The position numbers were made by a program, and so were the translations under genes. DNA of 59,523 nt from Branchiostoma floridae (taxonomy: Eukaryota > Chordata > Leptocardii > Amphioxiformes > Branchiostomatidae): positions 17,095,898 to 17,155,420 of the forward strand of contig NC_049987.1 of assembly GCF_000003815.2 (NCBI RefSeq). Reading direction: 5' to 3'. Every line of letters begins with the position of its first letter. The first letter of the stretch is position 1. Below are positions 33,201-42,765 of the stretch, piece after piece. The notes below the pieces were generated by a model. That model had not been told where the DNA came from. It made no database searches and worked only from the letters and a program-made list of their open reading frames with translations.

Positions 33201-33811
33201 ATGTGTGACTGACCATCTTTCTTCAGTCACACACAATTTTAAAAAGACAGTGGCTACTATTTGACCGTTTGATGTGTCTGACCGTTTCCAACTCATATCC
33301 AGTTGCTAATGACTAAATGCTTTTTGGCATAAAGACAATGCAAAGTTTTGTCACTTTTGCTCAGATAGTGTGTACTACATTTAATCAAACAAAATGACAC
33401 CCAAATACTGATGTTTGCTTCTATACTGTAGTAATACTTAGTCTAGTATACTACAATTAGTCAAACGAAATGACAGCAAAGTAGTAAGGTAGTACACACC
33501 AAGCTCTTCATATCTTTATTCTGAAAACGTTGTTGTTTACTGGCTAGTGTTTCTATCTTTTGGGGTGGTAGCAAAAAGTCAGAATCTGGTTAAGTTTCAC
33601 TGTTTCAAAATTCTAAATAATGCAAAATAATGCAAATATGCTGGGAATATTTTCAGTTTTGCCGCCATGATCTTACATAAAGCCTTAACTTTTCATTGCT
33701 TTATGTATTTTTATATAAAGTATTCCCATTAATATATTCACTGATGTTTTTTTTTTCTTGCAGGTTGGGTTTTTAAAACTGAGGAATGTTCCAGTCTCTA
33801 TAACAACATAA
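6259..33811 (+). CDS. UBE3D: E3 ubiquitin-protein ligase E3D (UBE3D), eight exons, 392 aa
   Basis: Exons: 6259-6350, 6821-7099, 7946-8159, 8608-8671, 9096-9319, 32336-32451, 32875-33016, 33764-33811. All phases close, and the length matches human UBE3D (389 aa). UBE3D (UBE2CBP) is a HECT_2-family protein reported to bind the E2 enzyme UBE2C. Visible landmarks shared with human are DGDGLHLRL in exon 2, the pair C112-x-x-C115, VLPLPS in exon 3, the pair C203-KR-C206 in exon 4 (likely metal-binding together with the first pair), VYLL/MWLL across exons 5-6, and the end [14 protein letters not shown]. An acidic Glu/Asp-rich insert lies at about residues 82-101. Intron 5 is about 23 kb and contains two opposite-strand TPR genes. 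The start ATG aligns with the human N-terminal region. Confidence 0.93.
7140..7765. repeat. GC-rich minisatellite in UBE3D intron 2, ~17-18 bp unit
   Basis: About 35 variant units of the type TGTCCGTACCCCCTGTAG in tandem, filling most of intron 2. The minus strand has a run of four or five G in most units. Because units of 17 and 18 bp lack stops, they open long frames on both strands (up to 255 codons on the minus strand) that are low-complexity artefacts rather than genes. Confidence 0.9.
10611..10616 (-). terminator. Candidate poly(A) signal of TPR gene A
   Basis: A minus-strand AATAAA about 335 nt downstream of the stop codon of TPR gene A. It is suggestive only. Confidence 0.3.
10950..16362 (-). 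CDS. Nucleotidyltransferase-like and TPR-array protein, copy A (~1250 aa)
   Basis: Exons on the minus strand: 15652-16362, 15071-15186, 14815-14883, 13937-14043, 10950-13699. All junctions are AG/GT and in phase. The N-terminus (exon 1) holds two related helical modules of the form LGDxYLxKGxxxxDxxxFxKAA. Exon 5 opens with a third. Next comes a nucleotidyltransferase-like domain with GS at about 497-498 and the carboxylates DLE at 509-511 in the context VTPYSDLEF, resembling the GlnD/DUF294 class, followed by a helical region ([16 protein letters not shown]). From about residue 866 there are nine kinesin-light-chain-type TPRs of ~42-44 residues (SLNNLGxAWxxLGDxRKAIS). One linker lacks three residues (YG-AHP). 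The gene is nested antisense in UBE3D intron 5. Function and substrate are unknown; such TPR arrays usually bind protein. The start follows a likely 5'-UTR acceptor near 16388. Confidence 0.85.
16393..17400. other. 5' flank and probable 5' untranslated exon of TPR gene A
   Basis: No coding exon is supported. On the minus strand, AAGTCTCTACCCAG near 16885-16900 is repeated almost exactly in the duplicate (about 28369-28385, there followed by GTAGGT). I read this as a conserved 5' untranslated exon end in both copies. In copy A the first donor position is GC, with another GT eight bases on, so the exact donor is uncertain. Confidence 0.4.
17411..18070. repeat. Diverged satellite, about four units of ~150 bp
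   Basis: The anchor GAACTTGA recurs near 17588, 17740, 17893 and 18038 (spacing about 153, 153, 145). Each unit also carries a segment like CCGGAACG...ACGATTTTTGGTRCATGGGT. Units are only moderately similar. The array lies in unit 1 of the segmental duplication and has no counterpart at the matching place in unit 2. Open frames on the minus strand here are repeat artefacts. Confidence 0.75.
18071..19780. other. Unit-1-specific intronic DNA without recognised genes
   Basis: This is part of UBE3D intron 5. I find no counterpart for most of it in the second duplication unit. A 79-codon minus-strand frame at 18563-18802 has no recognisable similarity and no supported splice context. I see no repeats of note. 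Confidence 0.5.
19953..20000. repeat. Exact 24-bp tandem repeat at the duplication junction
   Basis: Two back-to-back identical 24-bp copies (19953-19976 and 19977-20000), each reading TCTTTAGATATGCACA and then CTGCAAAG. They lie between the right edge of duplication unit 1 and the left edge of unit 2, so they probably mark the rearrangement breakpoint. Confidence 0.85.
20481..20656. mobile_element. Inverted-repeat element interrupted by the assembly gap
   Basis: The left arm 20481-20511 (TTAATGCCCCGG...TATATGGTGA) is the inverse complement of the right arm 20622-20656 apart from a few changes. The 100-base N run (20522-20621) sits between the arms. It looks like a hairpin-forming MITE or palindromic element whose centre was not assembled. 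The true gap length is unknown. Confidence 0.7.
21482..21755 (-). mobile_element. tRNA-derived SINE-like insertion
   Basis: Present in duplication unit 2 and absent at the homologous point of unit 1 (about 10890). On the minus strand the head near 21755 reads GCAGTGGTTTATGCA, then GGTTCAAATTCCC, resembling the A and B boxes of a tRNA promoter. The remainder is a non-coding body. The family name is unknown to me and the boundaries are approximate. Confidence 0.55.
21824..27388 (-). CDS. Nucleotidyltransferase-like and TPR-array protein, copy B
   Basis: Paralogue of the gene at 10950-16362. Intact exons on the minus strand: 27188-27388 (3' part of exon 1), 26406-26518, 25440-25508, 25101-25207, 21824-24720. 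Phases close as in copy A. Exon 5 alone encodes 964 residues with the GS...SDLEF nucleotidyltransferase motif and ten TPRs (copy A has nine). The 5' half of exon 1 carries frame-breaking indels, so the full N-terminus cannot be made. The first usable in-frame ATG is at 27388 (MFLEVEVLK), giving about 1128 aa, and this start is a guess. Long open frames after such decay suggest either a shortened but working protein or a recent pseudogene. Confidence 0.7.
25755..26180. repeat. Decayed satellite with palindromic TGTACGAAGTTAG motif
   Basis: The motif ATGTACRAAGTTAG starts near 25813, 25902, 25983, 26061, 26132 and 26168. Between these starts lies the inverse TAACTTCGTACAT. Spacing shrinks from about 90 to about 36 bp. 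Unit-like blocks include AACCCACAA and CCGCCCC. It lies in the intron between exons 3 and 2 of TPR copy B, and copy A has no equivalent. Confidence 0.75.
26751..26953. mobile_element. MITE-like inverted repeat, ~0.2 kb
   Basis: The left end TCACCCCCATGAAACTCC and the right end (inverse complement) match for about 38 bp including CGTACCC-TAAA. The interior contains short degenerate copies of a GTACCCGYTA motif. There is no coding capacity. It is present only in duplication unit 2. Confidence 0.75.
27389..27896 (-). pseudogene. Broken 5' half of exon 1 of TPR copy B
   Basis: Homologous to residues 1-170 of copy A, from ATG at 27896 (MSDNHM...). Comparison with copy A shows an extra base near 27857 (GACCCTGG against GACCTGG), a 6-nt deletion nearby, an extra base near 27774, and a net 8-nt insertion near 27412 that brings a TGA into frame. 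The three frame-changing lesions do not cancel. The rest of the homology, including the helical module [14 protein letters not shown], is well preserved, so the damage looks recent. Confidence 0.75.
27897..28610. other. 5' flank of TPR copy B with conserved 5' untranslated splice site
   Basis: On the minus strand GAGTCTCTACCCAG is followed by GTAGGT near 28369, a good donor at the position matching copy A. The probable acceptor is CTTTAAAG near 27927. No coding exon is visible. Open frames in 28001-28440 have no recognisable similarity. Confidence 0.4.
28663..29062. mobile_element. MITE-family element split by a retroelement insertion
   Basis: The outer element starts TAATCTCCAAGCAGATCC and resumes at about 28921 with ATCCTATGGTGCCATATAAG. 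It belongs to the same family as the inverted repeat at 54413-54547 and ends near CCAACCAGATAC read in reverse. The inner piece, about 28686-28920, ends in (AATA)n after ATCTGTTTCAAGATG and is flanked by the short repeat ATCCT. That is the signature of a truncated LINE or SINE inserted by target-primed reverse transcription. Confidence 0.6.
30404..31595. mobile_element. Non-autonomous DNA transposon with TTAA ends, ~1.2 kb
   Basis: The two ends are inverse complements: left TTAAGGTAGGATTTCAGGGT, then GGCTGAG; right CTCAGCCACCCTGAT, then ATACCACCTTAA. Both ends abut TTAA, as expected for a TTAA target-site duplication (piggyBac-like), although the terminal bases are not the canonical CCY. There is no transposase frame. 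It lies in UBE3D intron 5, just upstream of the splice-site minisatellite. Confidence 0.7.
31626..32335. repeat. Minisatellite made of copies of the UBE3D exon-6 acceptor
   Basis: Eleven acceptor-like TGYAG sites end at 31654, 31722, 31790, 31858, 31926, 31985, 32055, 32125, 32195, 32265 and 32335. The spacing is 68 bp for the first four intervals, one of 59, then 70 bp. Each unit holds a pyrimidine-containing tract (TTGTTCCATGTGCAG) and the first ~33 nt of exon 6 (codons [11 protein letters not shown]). Only the last copy runs on into the real exon; the others meet TGA or TAA straight after that segment. The long minus-strand frames here are artefacts. Confidence 0.92.
33143..33313. mobile_element. 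MITE-like inverted repeat
   Basis: The left arm GCAACTGGATATGATTTTAG..., including GTCAGACA, is matched in inverse by GACCGTTTCCAACTCATATC, then CAGTTGC at the right. It is about 170 bp, non-coding, and lies in UBE3D intron 7. A single related arm recurs at about 53815-53860. Confidence 0.65.
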
Positions 33812-33905
33812 AAACAATCTTACAACTCAAGAACAATTTCAACTTTTATTCAACTTTTACATCAATTGCAAACCTTTGATTTTCACCTAATGCACACTTC
33901 TTAGA

Positions 33906-33911
33906 AATAAA
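33906..33911 (+). terminator. Candidate poly(A) signal of UBE3D
   Basis: A perfect AATAAA 95 nt after the UBE3D stop codon. It is followed by T-rich sequence. Confidence 0.55.
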
Positions 33912-34609
33912 TATCATTTATATTACATCTGTATACAGTTATTTGTATCACACTCCTTTCTGTACATACATGTATTATATACAAAGTCATGAATATTATA
34001 TAATACTGTTTTTATTGAAATCTTATTTTGGAGGACGGATGTGTTTAATAATCATTATTTTACATTGTTCTTTGAAAATATCTTGCTGGTTCATTTAATT
34101 TTTCATGGGGACTTACTTTCAGTATAGTTTGACAAAGGAGGATTTTGCTGTGTTTAAGTGTTTTTTGCAGTTAAAACTGTTAGTACAATAGTATGGAATT
34201 GGTGGTTTAAAGAGGTCACCTGGAAAATTAGACTGCTGCAAAGATTTCAGGACTTACAGTATTGCAGAACATCATTTTTTAAAGATATTTATTGCATTTC
34301 GAATAAACAGAAATAACTCAAAACAGAGATGATTAGATAAATGACAATAGAGATGGAGACAATAACTGAAACAAAACATGAACATAAACCACGGATCCAA
34401 AAATAGATATCAATCAGAACATTGTTTGGTATTCCAAATCAATCAATTTGAAATCCTTATGTGGAAGTGCAAGAAGGGCAACTTTGGGATTGAGAAGGCA
34501 AGTGTTAAGTTAAACATACATTTAAACAACCAAAAAGAGGTTGGGAACATTTTGTTTTTGGTTGTGTTGAATATATTAAATGTCGAGCAGTACAAATTTC
34601 TTATTAAAC

Positions 34610-34611
<2 letters not shown>

Positions 34612-34640
<29 letters not shown>

Positions 34641-34660
34641 CGTGCGTACGTACGTGCCTT
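34612..34660. repeat. (TATG)n/(TACG)n microsatellite
   Basis: A run of TATG repeats passing into TACGTGCG-type repeats. It is plain simple sequence in the intergenic region. Confidence 0.85.
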
Positions 34661-34888
34661 TGGACGTACATTACTTACATACCTACCGTACGTACATATA
34701 TATTATTTGTTAAATGTACATGTATATTTATTCAGGCCCTCAATGCACCTTTTTTTCAGCTCCACTGACAAGTTTCAGTAAGAGAATCACTGAAAATAAG
34801 CTGCTTCATGGTTTAAACCAGCATGCACATTGTGGTGCATTGTGGGTAATATGTCAATTGAAGACCACAGATATATCAACAAAACACA

Positions 34889-34894
34889 TTTATT
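34889..34894 (-). terminator. Candidate poly(A) signal of gene C
   Basis: A minus-strand AATAAA about 270 nt downstream of the gene C stop codon. Confidence 0.4.
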
Positions 34895-35163
34895 ATGCAC
34901 AGTCTAGACAATAACTGTTTTGCAAGTTAGGGGCCTTCACCTTTGACCTTGCACATGTGCAGGTCAAACGTTGAACTAGCTTATGTGTATTCCATAGCTC
35001 TTTACAGATTGTACAGGACAATGGATATTTATCATACTCTGTTTCACTTGAAAAGTCAAACAACTGAATAAACTCAACTCTTCCAACAGTCACTGTTTTG
35101 TTGTGTGAAAGATATTTAGGGAAAGCGTGGCATTAAATGTACTGTTTTTTGTCCACACTTCAC

Positions 35164-38100
35164 TCATGTTCTTGCATTTGTGACCTTTCTATGAACTTGC
35201 CCCTCATTTGCCATTTTCTCTAGTTCCTTTTCCAGTCTGTCCGCCTTTTCTAACTCGTCCATGCACTTCCTACACTCCTCCCACCGTCTCCTCGCCTGAT
35301 CGTAAACTTCCTTCTTCCTGTTGTAAATTTTGATCGCTCTGTTCATCTGTTCCTGAATCTTAGTCAAGCTCTCGTGTGCGTCGATAAACTCAAAATCTGT
35401 CTTGTACTGCTTTGTCTGTTTCTCCAATGCCAGCGAGTTTTCCTTCAGTTTATCGTACTTCAGTTTAACTTCGGTCATCTGGGAGGCAATCTGATCACAT
35501 ATGCGCTTCTCTCGGCACATTTTTCTTAAGACAGCGTCTCTTTCTGCCTTAGTAATTTCGTCTTCCTTTTCTGTTCGCGACAGAATGTTTGGTAGACTCT
35601 GTCGCTCCATCCTCGAGCTGTCTCTGCTCGAAGGATTGCTTTTGGTTGTTGAAGCGCTGTTGAGCTGTTGAATCTTCTTGGCGTTCAGGTTTACGAGTAC
35701 GTCCGGTAAACTGCTTGTCGTTTGAGACCGTTTCTGTCGCCCCTCTTGTTCTAAGAGGAATTCTTCGTACTCGTCTTCGACTAGCTTCTGTTGCGGTAGC
35801 GCTATGCTTGAAGATCGGGAACGGGATAGCTCTTCGATGAATTCCTCGTATTCGTCTTCGACGTATTTTTCCCGCATTCTACCGGGGGTTTTGTGAACGC
35901 TGCCGCTGGATTGAGGGCTACGATGACTATTGGTAGGCTGAACTAACTCCCGACGATGGCCTGAAGATACGTGCATGTCTCCTTGGCTTATTTCCCTGGT
36001 GATTTAATGAAGAGCAAAACTATCAGAAACAAAGAAATAAATGCTGTAACGTAATATTGATTCTAAGAAGAATAAATGGTGATATTAATATTCTGTCACC
36101 AAGGAATTCACAAAAGTGCAAGTTCGTGTGAGCTACAATGTAATATAAAAACGCAGTGAGTGAAAAAGTAAGACTTTTCAGGACAGCGCTAGCAACTTGG
36201 CATATTTCCATCTTTGCAATGACCACCTTTGCTTGCATATCTTGATATCATTTTGATATTATAGTTAATTTATTGTCGCAAAATTGTGTGTAAAATTTCT
36301 TACTTAAAAATCTTCTGTCAAAATTTACCTTGCTACTGAAACATCAAGCTTGCTACTCTATGTCAACAAGAGTCTGGACGAACAAAAGAACGTCGAGTGT
36401 ACCTTGACAGTCTGTTGACTGGTTCGGATTCGCGTTTCAACAAGCGGCCTTCGCAGGGACTCCCTCTAGCGACTCGCTGCTCCTCTGCACTCCCCGCCTT
36501 GTATGCCGTTTTCCACCGCCTGGCCAGGCGGAGGCACTCGAACGTCTTCTCGTGAATGTCCGGAATCAATCGTAATATTACGTCATACTCTTCCGAATAC
36601 GTCATCACAACCTGGAAAAGATGAAGAAAAAACGTAATGCCATGCATGTCACCATCAATGAGGTTTTCAAAGCTAAAATTGTGCAATACAATCTGAAAAA
36701 CTCAGTGTCACTGACGAAATTTTAATATATATATATATAAAGTGGATTCTACCAGAACGGCTGACCATTTTTCAAAATCATAACCAGATGATTGAGGAAC
36801 AGCTTTTTTGCGAATCTGAAGAACTCAGTAGTCAGTACATAGAAATATTCGACAACCATGGATATCTATGATACTAAATAGCTACGTAAGAATATAAGAT
36901 ACCTTGGTGCGGCGTATAACAAAATTTTACGTAAAAAAAAAGAAACGTAGAACGTATGTTTAGAATTCTTAAAAGATATCCTTGCAATTGCAATATACCA
37001 ATTAACCATCTGCCTACAACTTAGTACGGATCTTGTTACGAACATCAACGATTGTCCCAAGATCTTGCCGTAGTCGTACTAGTGTTATTGAAGATGGAGA
37101 AACGGGTTATACATGAGATGTCGTGTGATAGCGTACCTCGTCTACGATCTCCTGACTTGCCCGGGTGAGTAGGGCAGTGTTGACGGGGCCGGGTCGCAAG
37201 AGCTGCCGCCAAGCCAGGATGGTCTGTTCCAGGGCATGGCGGACCTGGTAGAACGGCAGACAGGTATGGGCAACGTAAACATCACACTCTGAACTGTCAA
37301 TTAGCGGGTATCGTATTTCCCATTACGGTTGCCAGTTGTTAACGGCTATACACTATTGTCTGGAGTTGGTGATGATTCACTACCAATCACCCGGATGGAG
37401 GTCTGGCGAACCTCCGTCTCGTCACAGCCATACGGTGATTTTTTACCATTCACCCGGACGGGAGACCTGGCGCATACCCGTCTTGTAATTAGCCAGCGAT
37501 AGGGTATGTCACCCCGTAAGGGTCGGTATAACCCCGTCGTGTGTAAGCACGTCGACCGATTATGGACCATGATGATGATGAAATTTTTTTTAAATTGTGA
37601 CGCTGTAAAAAGAATTATACATTTATGGCAACGCAACGTGTCCAAAATATTGATGTTTGTAGAACAATAACAATATATATATATATATAACAATAACAAT
37701 ACATCATATGTATGTATAACATATATAACAATACATCATATGTATTGTTAAGATTTGTTGTCTTCTACAGTTTCAGATAAAAAAGTTAGTCTAGTTACCA
37801 GACTATTTCCAGGGCTACACAAGTACTGTAACACATGCCCGGCCAGCTGAGTTAGATCCTGATAAATGCACGGGCTGTGAATCTGGAATCCAGGCTAAAA
37901 AGGAGTCAAACCCAACTAGTTAAGTCAGCATTTAGACTATAGTAGTACAAGTTATATATCACAATCACTAAAGCGATGTCCCACCTGTTGAAGATGGGTG
38001 TTGCCGCCGTCTTGTATCCAGAAGAAGTCTCTAAGAGGGAGGAAGATACCGGTACGAAAATCTCCCAGCAGGGTGTCGAAGATGAAGAGAAGGTATTGGA

Positions 38101-41100
38101 ACTTTTGTAGGGAACCGTTGTCAGCTTGGCGGCGCTCTGAAGTAAAAGGAAAAAGACACAAAATTTAGTAAAAAGAATGTCGACAGAGCTCGAGGTTGCT
38201 AACTTTTGAACTTCCAACTAGTCCGTGTAATTACATACACTTTAAAACTTTGTGCTAGCGCTCTTGATGTTAAGTTATACAGTAGCATAGAACAATCTAG
38301 ATTCAATGAATCTTATCTGACCCTACGGCCTTCTTCAGGATCTAATAACTAACGTCAATACGGATGTCACGTGACTACGTATGTCACGTTTACCAGTTCC
38401 TCGCCGGTTAGTTATTCTAATGAGGCTGTCAAGAAGGTCGAAATCTTACATTATTACAGTTTTTCATTTTCGTTGACATTGTTAAAGTTTTTAAAGGAAA
38501 ATAAACTCACGTTCTGCTGCCTGTTCCTGATCCCACGTGACCAGCGCCTGGACCTGCTGACGTGAGGTCACGTGACCGAAAAGCCTGCCGTGCGCACGGT
38601 TCCACCTGGTCACTACGTCATCAAGTCTGTCCGCGAAATCCTCCAGGAACCCGGATGGAACCAGACCACGGATTTCCGTCTCAAAATGGCCGCAGCTTTT
38701 GTTCAGCCAATGTTCCCGCTCCTGGGGGGTTGATTCCACCCATTCCTCCCGCTGTAAAATGCAAATGAGATGAATGTAAATAGTGCAAGTTGTGCTTGAC
38801 ATAATCAGTCACTGGTTATGCAAATCAGGATTCAATTTACATAATTAATGATGAAATGATAGACATCCTCTGTTTTCCATGAGATGACTACTCAAACATG
38901 TGGCATATGTAGCTGAAAAAGAGACGAACAGCGATAGATATAAATTATGCAACTGAAGACATAATAGAGGAGAAAATAGCATGATCCATAGACGGTATAT
39001 GGCAGCAATTTCATACATCGTTTAACATTTTTTTTCGAATCATTCCCTCCTTTGCATAATTGATGAGAAGATGTTAGCAGAACCTTTGTTTGGTAAGCTA
39101 TGACGTTCATACTTTGGACAGCTTCTGTTATTCGGATGATGATCAACTGATGCAAACGAGGACATTTATTTGCATAACCAATGCGAACTATCCATAGCAC
39201 ATCAGTTGCAAAGGTTATCATCATTTTGCGAAGGTATGAGGTCGTGGAACTCTATTCCACGAAAGTATGAATTTAATGACTTTCAATGGATCTTGCTTGA
39301 AATGTGCATCATTTTGTTTACTCAATGGTTACCACACAACAAGAAGCGAAGGACACTCCAAGGTTACGGGTTACATGAATTAGACTGGAACAGCATTTCC
39401 TCTCCCCAAGCCAGAAGTCAGTGCTTCGAGACTAACTGACCCACGAACAGACAGGGGTTACGAAGGCTGCTTAGAAACACCCCATCCCCTACGCAATTGG
39501 CTGTAAATTCATGGCTCATTTCCTGATGTACAAAAAGTCGTATGTCCACCCTAAAAGTTTCGGCTCATTTGGGCTACATTCCGCATACATCTTCTGCCAT
39601 TTTTCTTCCAAGCTTCGCGTTCTGTACACTAGAAAACATGACAGTGCAACAACGGCCCGTAATTCCGACTCGTACCCAGCGTGACGGTACCACGGGCGTG
39701 CCGCTGGTCCTGGGCGCGGTTGGACGGGCAGTCTCCCGGTAACGTTGATCACCTGTCCACGGTGATCTCCCGAACTGAAAACCTCTGGCACGCCTGCTTA
39801 CATACCGTTACTGGGTCGCAACGATGGGGACCGCACATCATTCAAACCACCTTTCCGTATTATGGACAAGAACGATTGGATTTCGTCTTTGCCTAGTACA
39901 ATCGAAGCCCTTTATACCTAGTAAACTTTGGCTTCGTTCGTTTTTGTATGGATGTATCCCCATATATAACGGTACTACCATACACACAAAAAAATCCAAA
40001 GAAAAAGCACGACCATATTTGTCAGGGAGGTTGAACAAACGACAAAGAGTATAATATACCGATTTTGTTCTTTAACATCTTCGTCTATGACGATTTAATT
40101 GCATACGGCATATCTTTGCTAATTTTGCGGTTGCTTTGTAAAATACACAGTTTGCGGTTGAAAACGTGATTTTTGTTTGTATGTATTTAGAAACGGCCGA
40201 AAATTGATGCGCGCGCGGATGTCATCCATATAATCAAATCAACATGGCCTTACAAATGGCACAGTGAATACCATTAGTCCGGACTCTGGGAGGTATATAT
40301 ATAGACAACAGGCTTTATGTAGTTGATAAGTAGAGCGTAAATTGGAGATGAGCTTCAGAGATAAACTGTGTATTTTTGGTGGGGATAAAGTTTCTGTTTC
40401 AGTCCTCAAATTTCCAATAGGTTTCTTGACACTTTTAAGATCAACTATGTAGTCGCCTATTTTGTTAAGATCATAGTACGCACTATTCTTGTGAACCAAG
40501 CGTTGATAATATCTTTGTCATATAATGATAGCTCTTACTCAAAGGCCAATTGCAAGTAACTGAACAAAAACAATGAATAAAGAATGATATGATAAAACAT
40601 TACTAGTCTTAATCAAATGTCTAAAACATAACTAACTAGGTTTGAATTCTTTTTTAGACACTGGAAGACGAAAAAACACTTTTTTCGTAAGAAGAGGAAA
40701 CTTGTTTTTCTTTTGTGAACTTAAAAAAGATTGAATACAATTTAGTGATATGAACACCGACGACGCCCCTTATTCAAAGTTCCATTCAACGTAAGTGATT
40801 CGTGACGTCATTATGACGTAGATTGCTCATTTGCATAATGACATGTGTCAGCAACTTGTGTAGCGATATGGAATCCAACACCGCTCCTAGCAGATTCAGT
40901 TACTTCAGCATAATTACGCACAACTTTGTGAATAGGGTAATTATCCACTCTTACCCAAAGGACTTATCAACAAATTCCTTCTCGTTTGTACTCTACGGCC
41001 CCGACAAATTACTGTCACACATAGAGGCAAGATAAAATCAAGGAGGTTGAAAAAAGGAACCTCCTTGATAAAATCTACAACTGTCAATGACTTTATAATC

Positions 41101-42693
41101 TATATCTCAAAACGGATGGCCGGGGACAATGATACAGTCCTCTCAAGTTTCGAAAGGCTCGTCATAAATTTTGCGTGGTGTTCGATAACTAGACGACAAA
41201 AGCACTCTCTTCAGTATAGGTACCCAAACATAAAAAATGTTTAAGTTCTTTCTGCACCAGATGGTGCATATAGGGCGGCGCCAATCCACGTTTCTTTAGC
41301 CAGGGCTACACAACTTTTGTGCATAAACAAACAATCAATTGCAAACGCAAACTAAGTCACATATGCGTAGAAACATGTGTTGTTTCTTAAGCCTCTGAAT
41401 GCTCTAATACACAGTAGACTTAGTGAAATCCTACACAAAACCTGTTCAAATAGATTCCTCAGAGAAGCGATTATGGGAGCGCAGAGGGGCTATTATGGCC
41501 AGGCTGGCCAAATTTCACACACGAAAAATAATGCTAAAATCTCTATACAGTGATTGATTATTTTCGCACGAGTATCATCAACAAACTGTTGTTCGTCCCC
41601 ACAACTTCCATTTTTCTTAACTGTCTAAAGAATCAATTCAAAGTACTGAATGGACATGGACATAGCTTGGAACTTCATGCGCGAAGTTTGTATCAAAAGA
41701 AGTCTTCCGAACCATGACCCATTGACGCAATCCGTGGGATACGGTAGTGACAACCATTTAACGCCCTTTCTTAGTAGGTCTCTTTCGCAAACTTAAACGT
41801 TTTGTTTGGAACCCGCTGGTGGTCGTAGTCTAACACATGTTTGTACGTCTCATTGAAAAATGAACACAGCAATGAAGCTGCGGAAATTCCAATGGTTGTA
41901 ACATCTAAGCTGCTGTGTTACGCCGAAGGGCGGTTATACCGGCTATGTAGATGCATATTAAGAACATGTTGGCGTTTTAACACGCCTTTCTGCAAAGAAA
42001 AGAGCTTGATTTTATCGAACCGGTTTACCATGATTTTAAGCTATATAGACTGCGGTTAGGTATATGTTTCATTCTCTGTGTTTTGACATAGTTTTCATAT
42101 GAAAATCCTAGTCTTACGTTTCGAATTCCGAAACTTTTGATAAACTTCATGGCAAATACAAGAACTCTACATTATATTTGTGATGTTACAAAGAAAGCAA
42201 ACAAAGCTTCAAAGGGGACGATGTTTTAGATTATTGTAAGAGGACAAACTCAAGTCGTTTCTATCACAACAACTGTCAAAACAGAACAAGTCATCTAAAA
42301 GACTTCAGCTCACAATGTCACTTTAAACGGCCTAGCTCGCGTAACATTCAGTAACAACAAAAAAACAGGGATCGAACTCATAGCCTTCAAATCTATATAT
42401 AAGCAGGGCTTCTGGCAAGTAATACCTTTCTCTCTCCTTAGAATTAGGACAAAGAACCCACGGTTTAGAGGCAGCCATATTTTTCTGGCTTTGTTGTGAT
42501 AGTCGGTCAGAACTACACACTTTGCTTTCTTTGTCCTATTTTTTTCGATTACCCCTTGCTGAGAAAAATTGCCTACGGACATAGTCTTCCACATCAGCTA
42601 TCTGCCCATCTTACACCCCGACAAAAGTTCTTTAAAAGAACGTCTTGTCAAAATCTTTAAGATTTAGGATGTACTTACCACGTAGTCTTCCAT
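35164..42693 (-). CDS. Gene C: unrecognised coiled-coil protein, paralogue of gene D (518 aa)
   Basis: Exons on the minus strand: 42679-42693, 38511-38751, 37985-38136, 37137-37244, 36403-36611, 35164-35995. Phases close. The start MEDYV is the first ATG after an in-frame TAG in the spliced 5' untranslated region. I do not recognise the family. Residues 1-60 align without gaps to gene D, sharing Y4, W20-L21, C25-G26, F28-E29, W55 and H59-G60. A second block (LLGDFRTGIFLPLRDFF ... ILAWRQLL) and a third (LIPDIHEKTFECLRLARRW) also match gene D. The C-terminal exon holds an acidic motif twice (VEDEYEEFIEEL, VEDEYEEFLLEQ), a Ser-rich stretch, then a long charged coiled coil from about residue 390. 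There is no signal peptide or membrane segment. X-boxes at the 5' end suggest RFX control, hence perhaps a ciliary or sperm structural role. Confidence 0.85.
38752..42678. other. Gene C intron 1 (coding), no further gene seen
   Basis: A 3.9-kb intron. Short frames such as 39516-39791 (minus) have no supported splice context, and the alignment with gene D needs no exon here. A 38-nt stretch at 41035-41072 forms an 11-12 bp hairpin. The rest is unremarkable. Confidence 0.55.
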
Positions 42694-42765
42694 GTTGTTC
42701 GTTCTGTGGTTTCTTAGCACACTAAAGGTGTCCCTGTCATGCCTGTCTGCTTCTCTGCGATCCAC
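42694..42765 (-). other. 5' untranslated part of gene C exon 2
   Basis: The exon 42679-42765 is bounded by CTTACAG upstream and GTAAGT downstream. The 72 nt before MEDYV are open but contain no ATG. The next exon upstream (donor at 45520/45521) brings an in-frame TAG, so this stretch is untranslated. Confidence 0.65.

Larger units (their letters stand above)
33812..35163. other. Convergent intergenic region between UBE3D and gene C
   Basis: Holds the 3' untranslated regions of both genes. AATAAA at 33906-33911 (plus) is a likely UBE3D poly(A) signal. TTTATT at 34889-34894 gives AATAAA on the minus strand for gene C. A (TATG)n then (TACG)n microsatellite runs from about 34612 to 34660. No other gene is supported. 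Confidence 0.55.

Noticed and set aside
39516-39791. Possible extra exon of gene C (91-codon frame)
   Set aside because: The alignment of genes C and D needs no residues between the exons at 42679 and 38751, and I see no good acceptor/donor pair.
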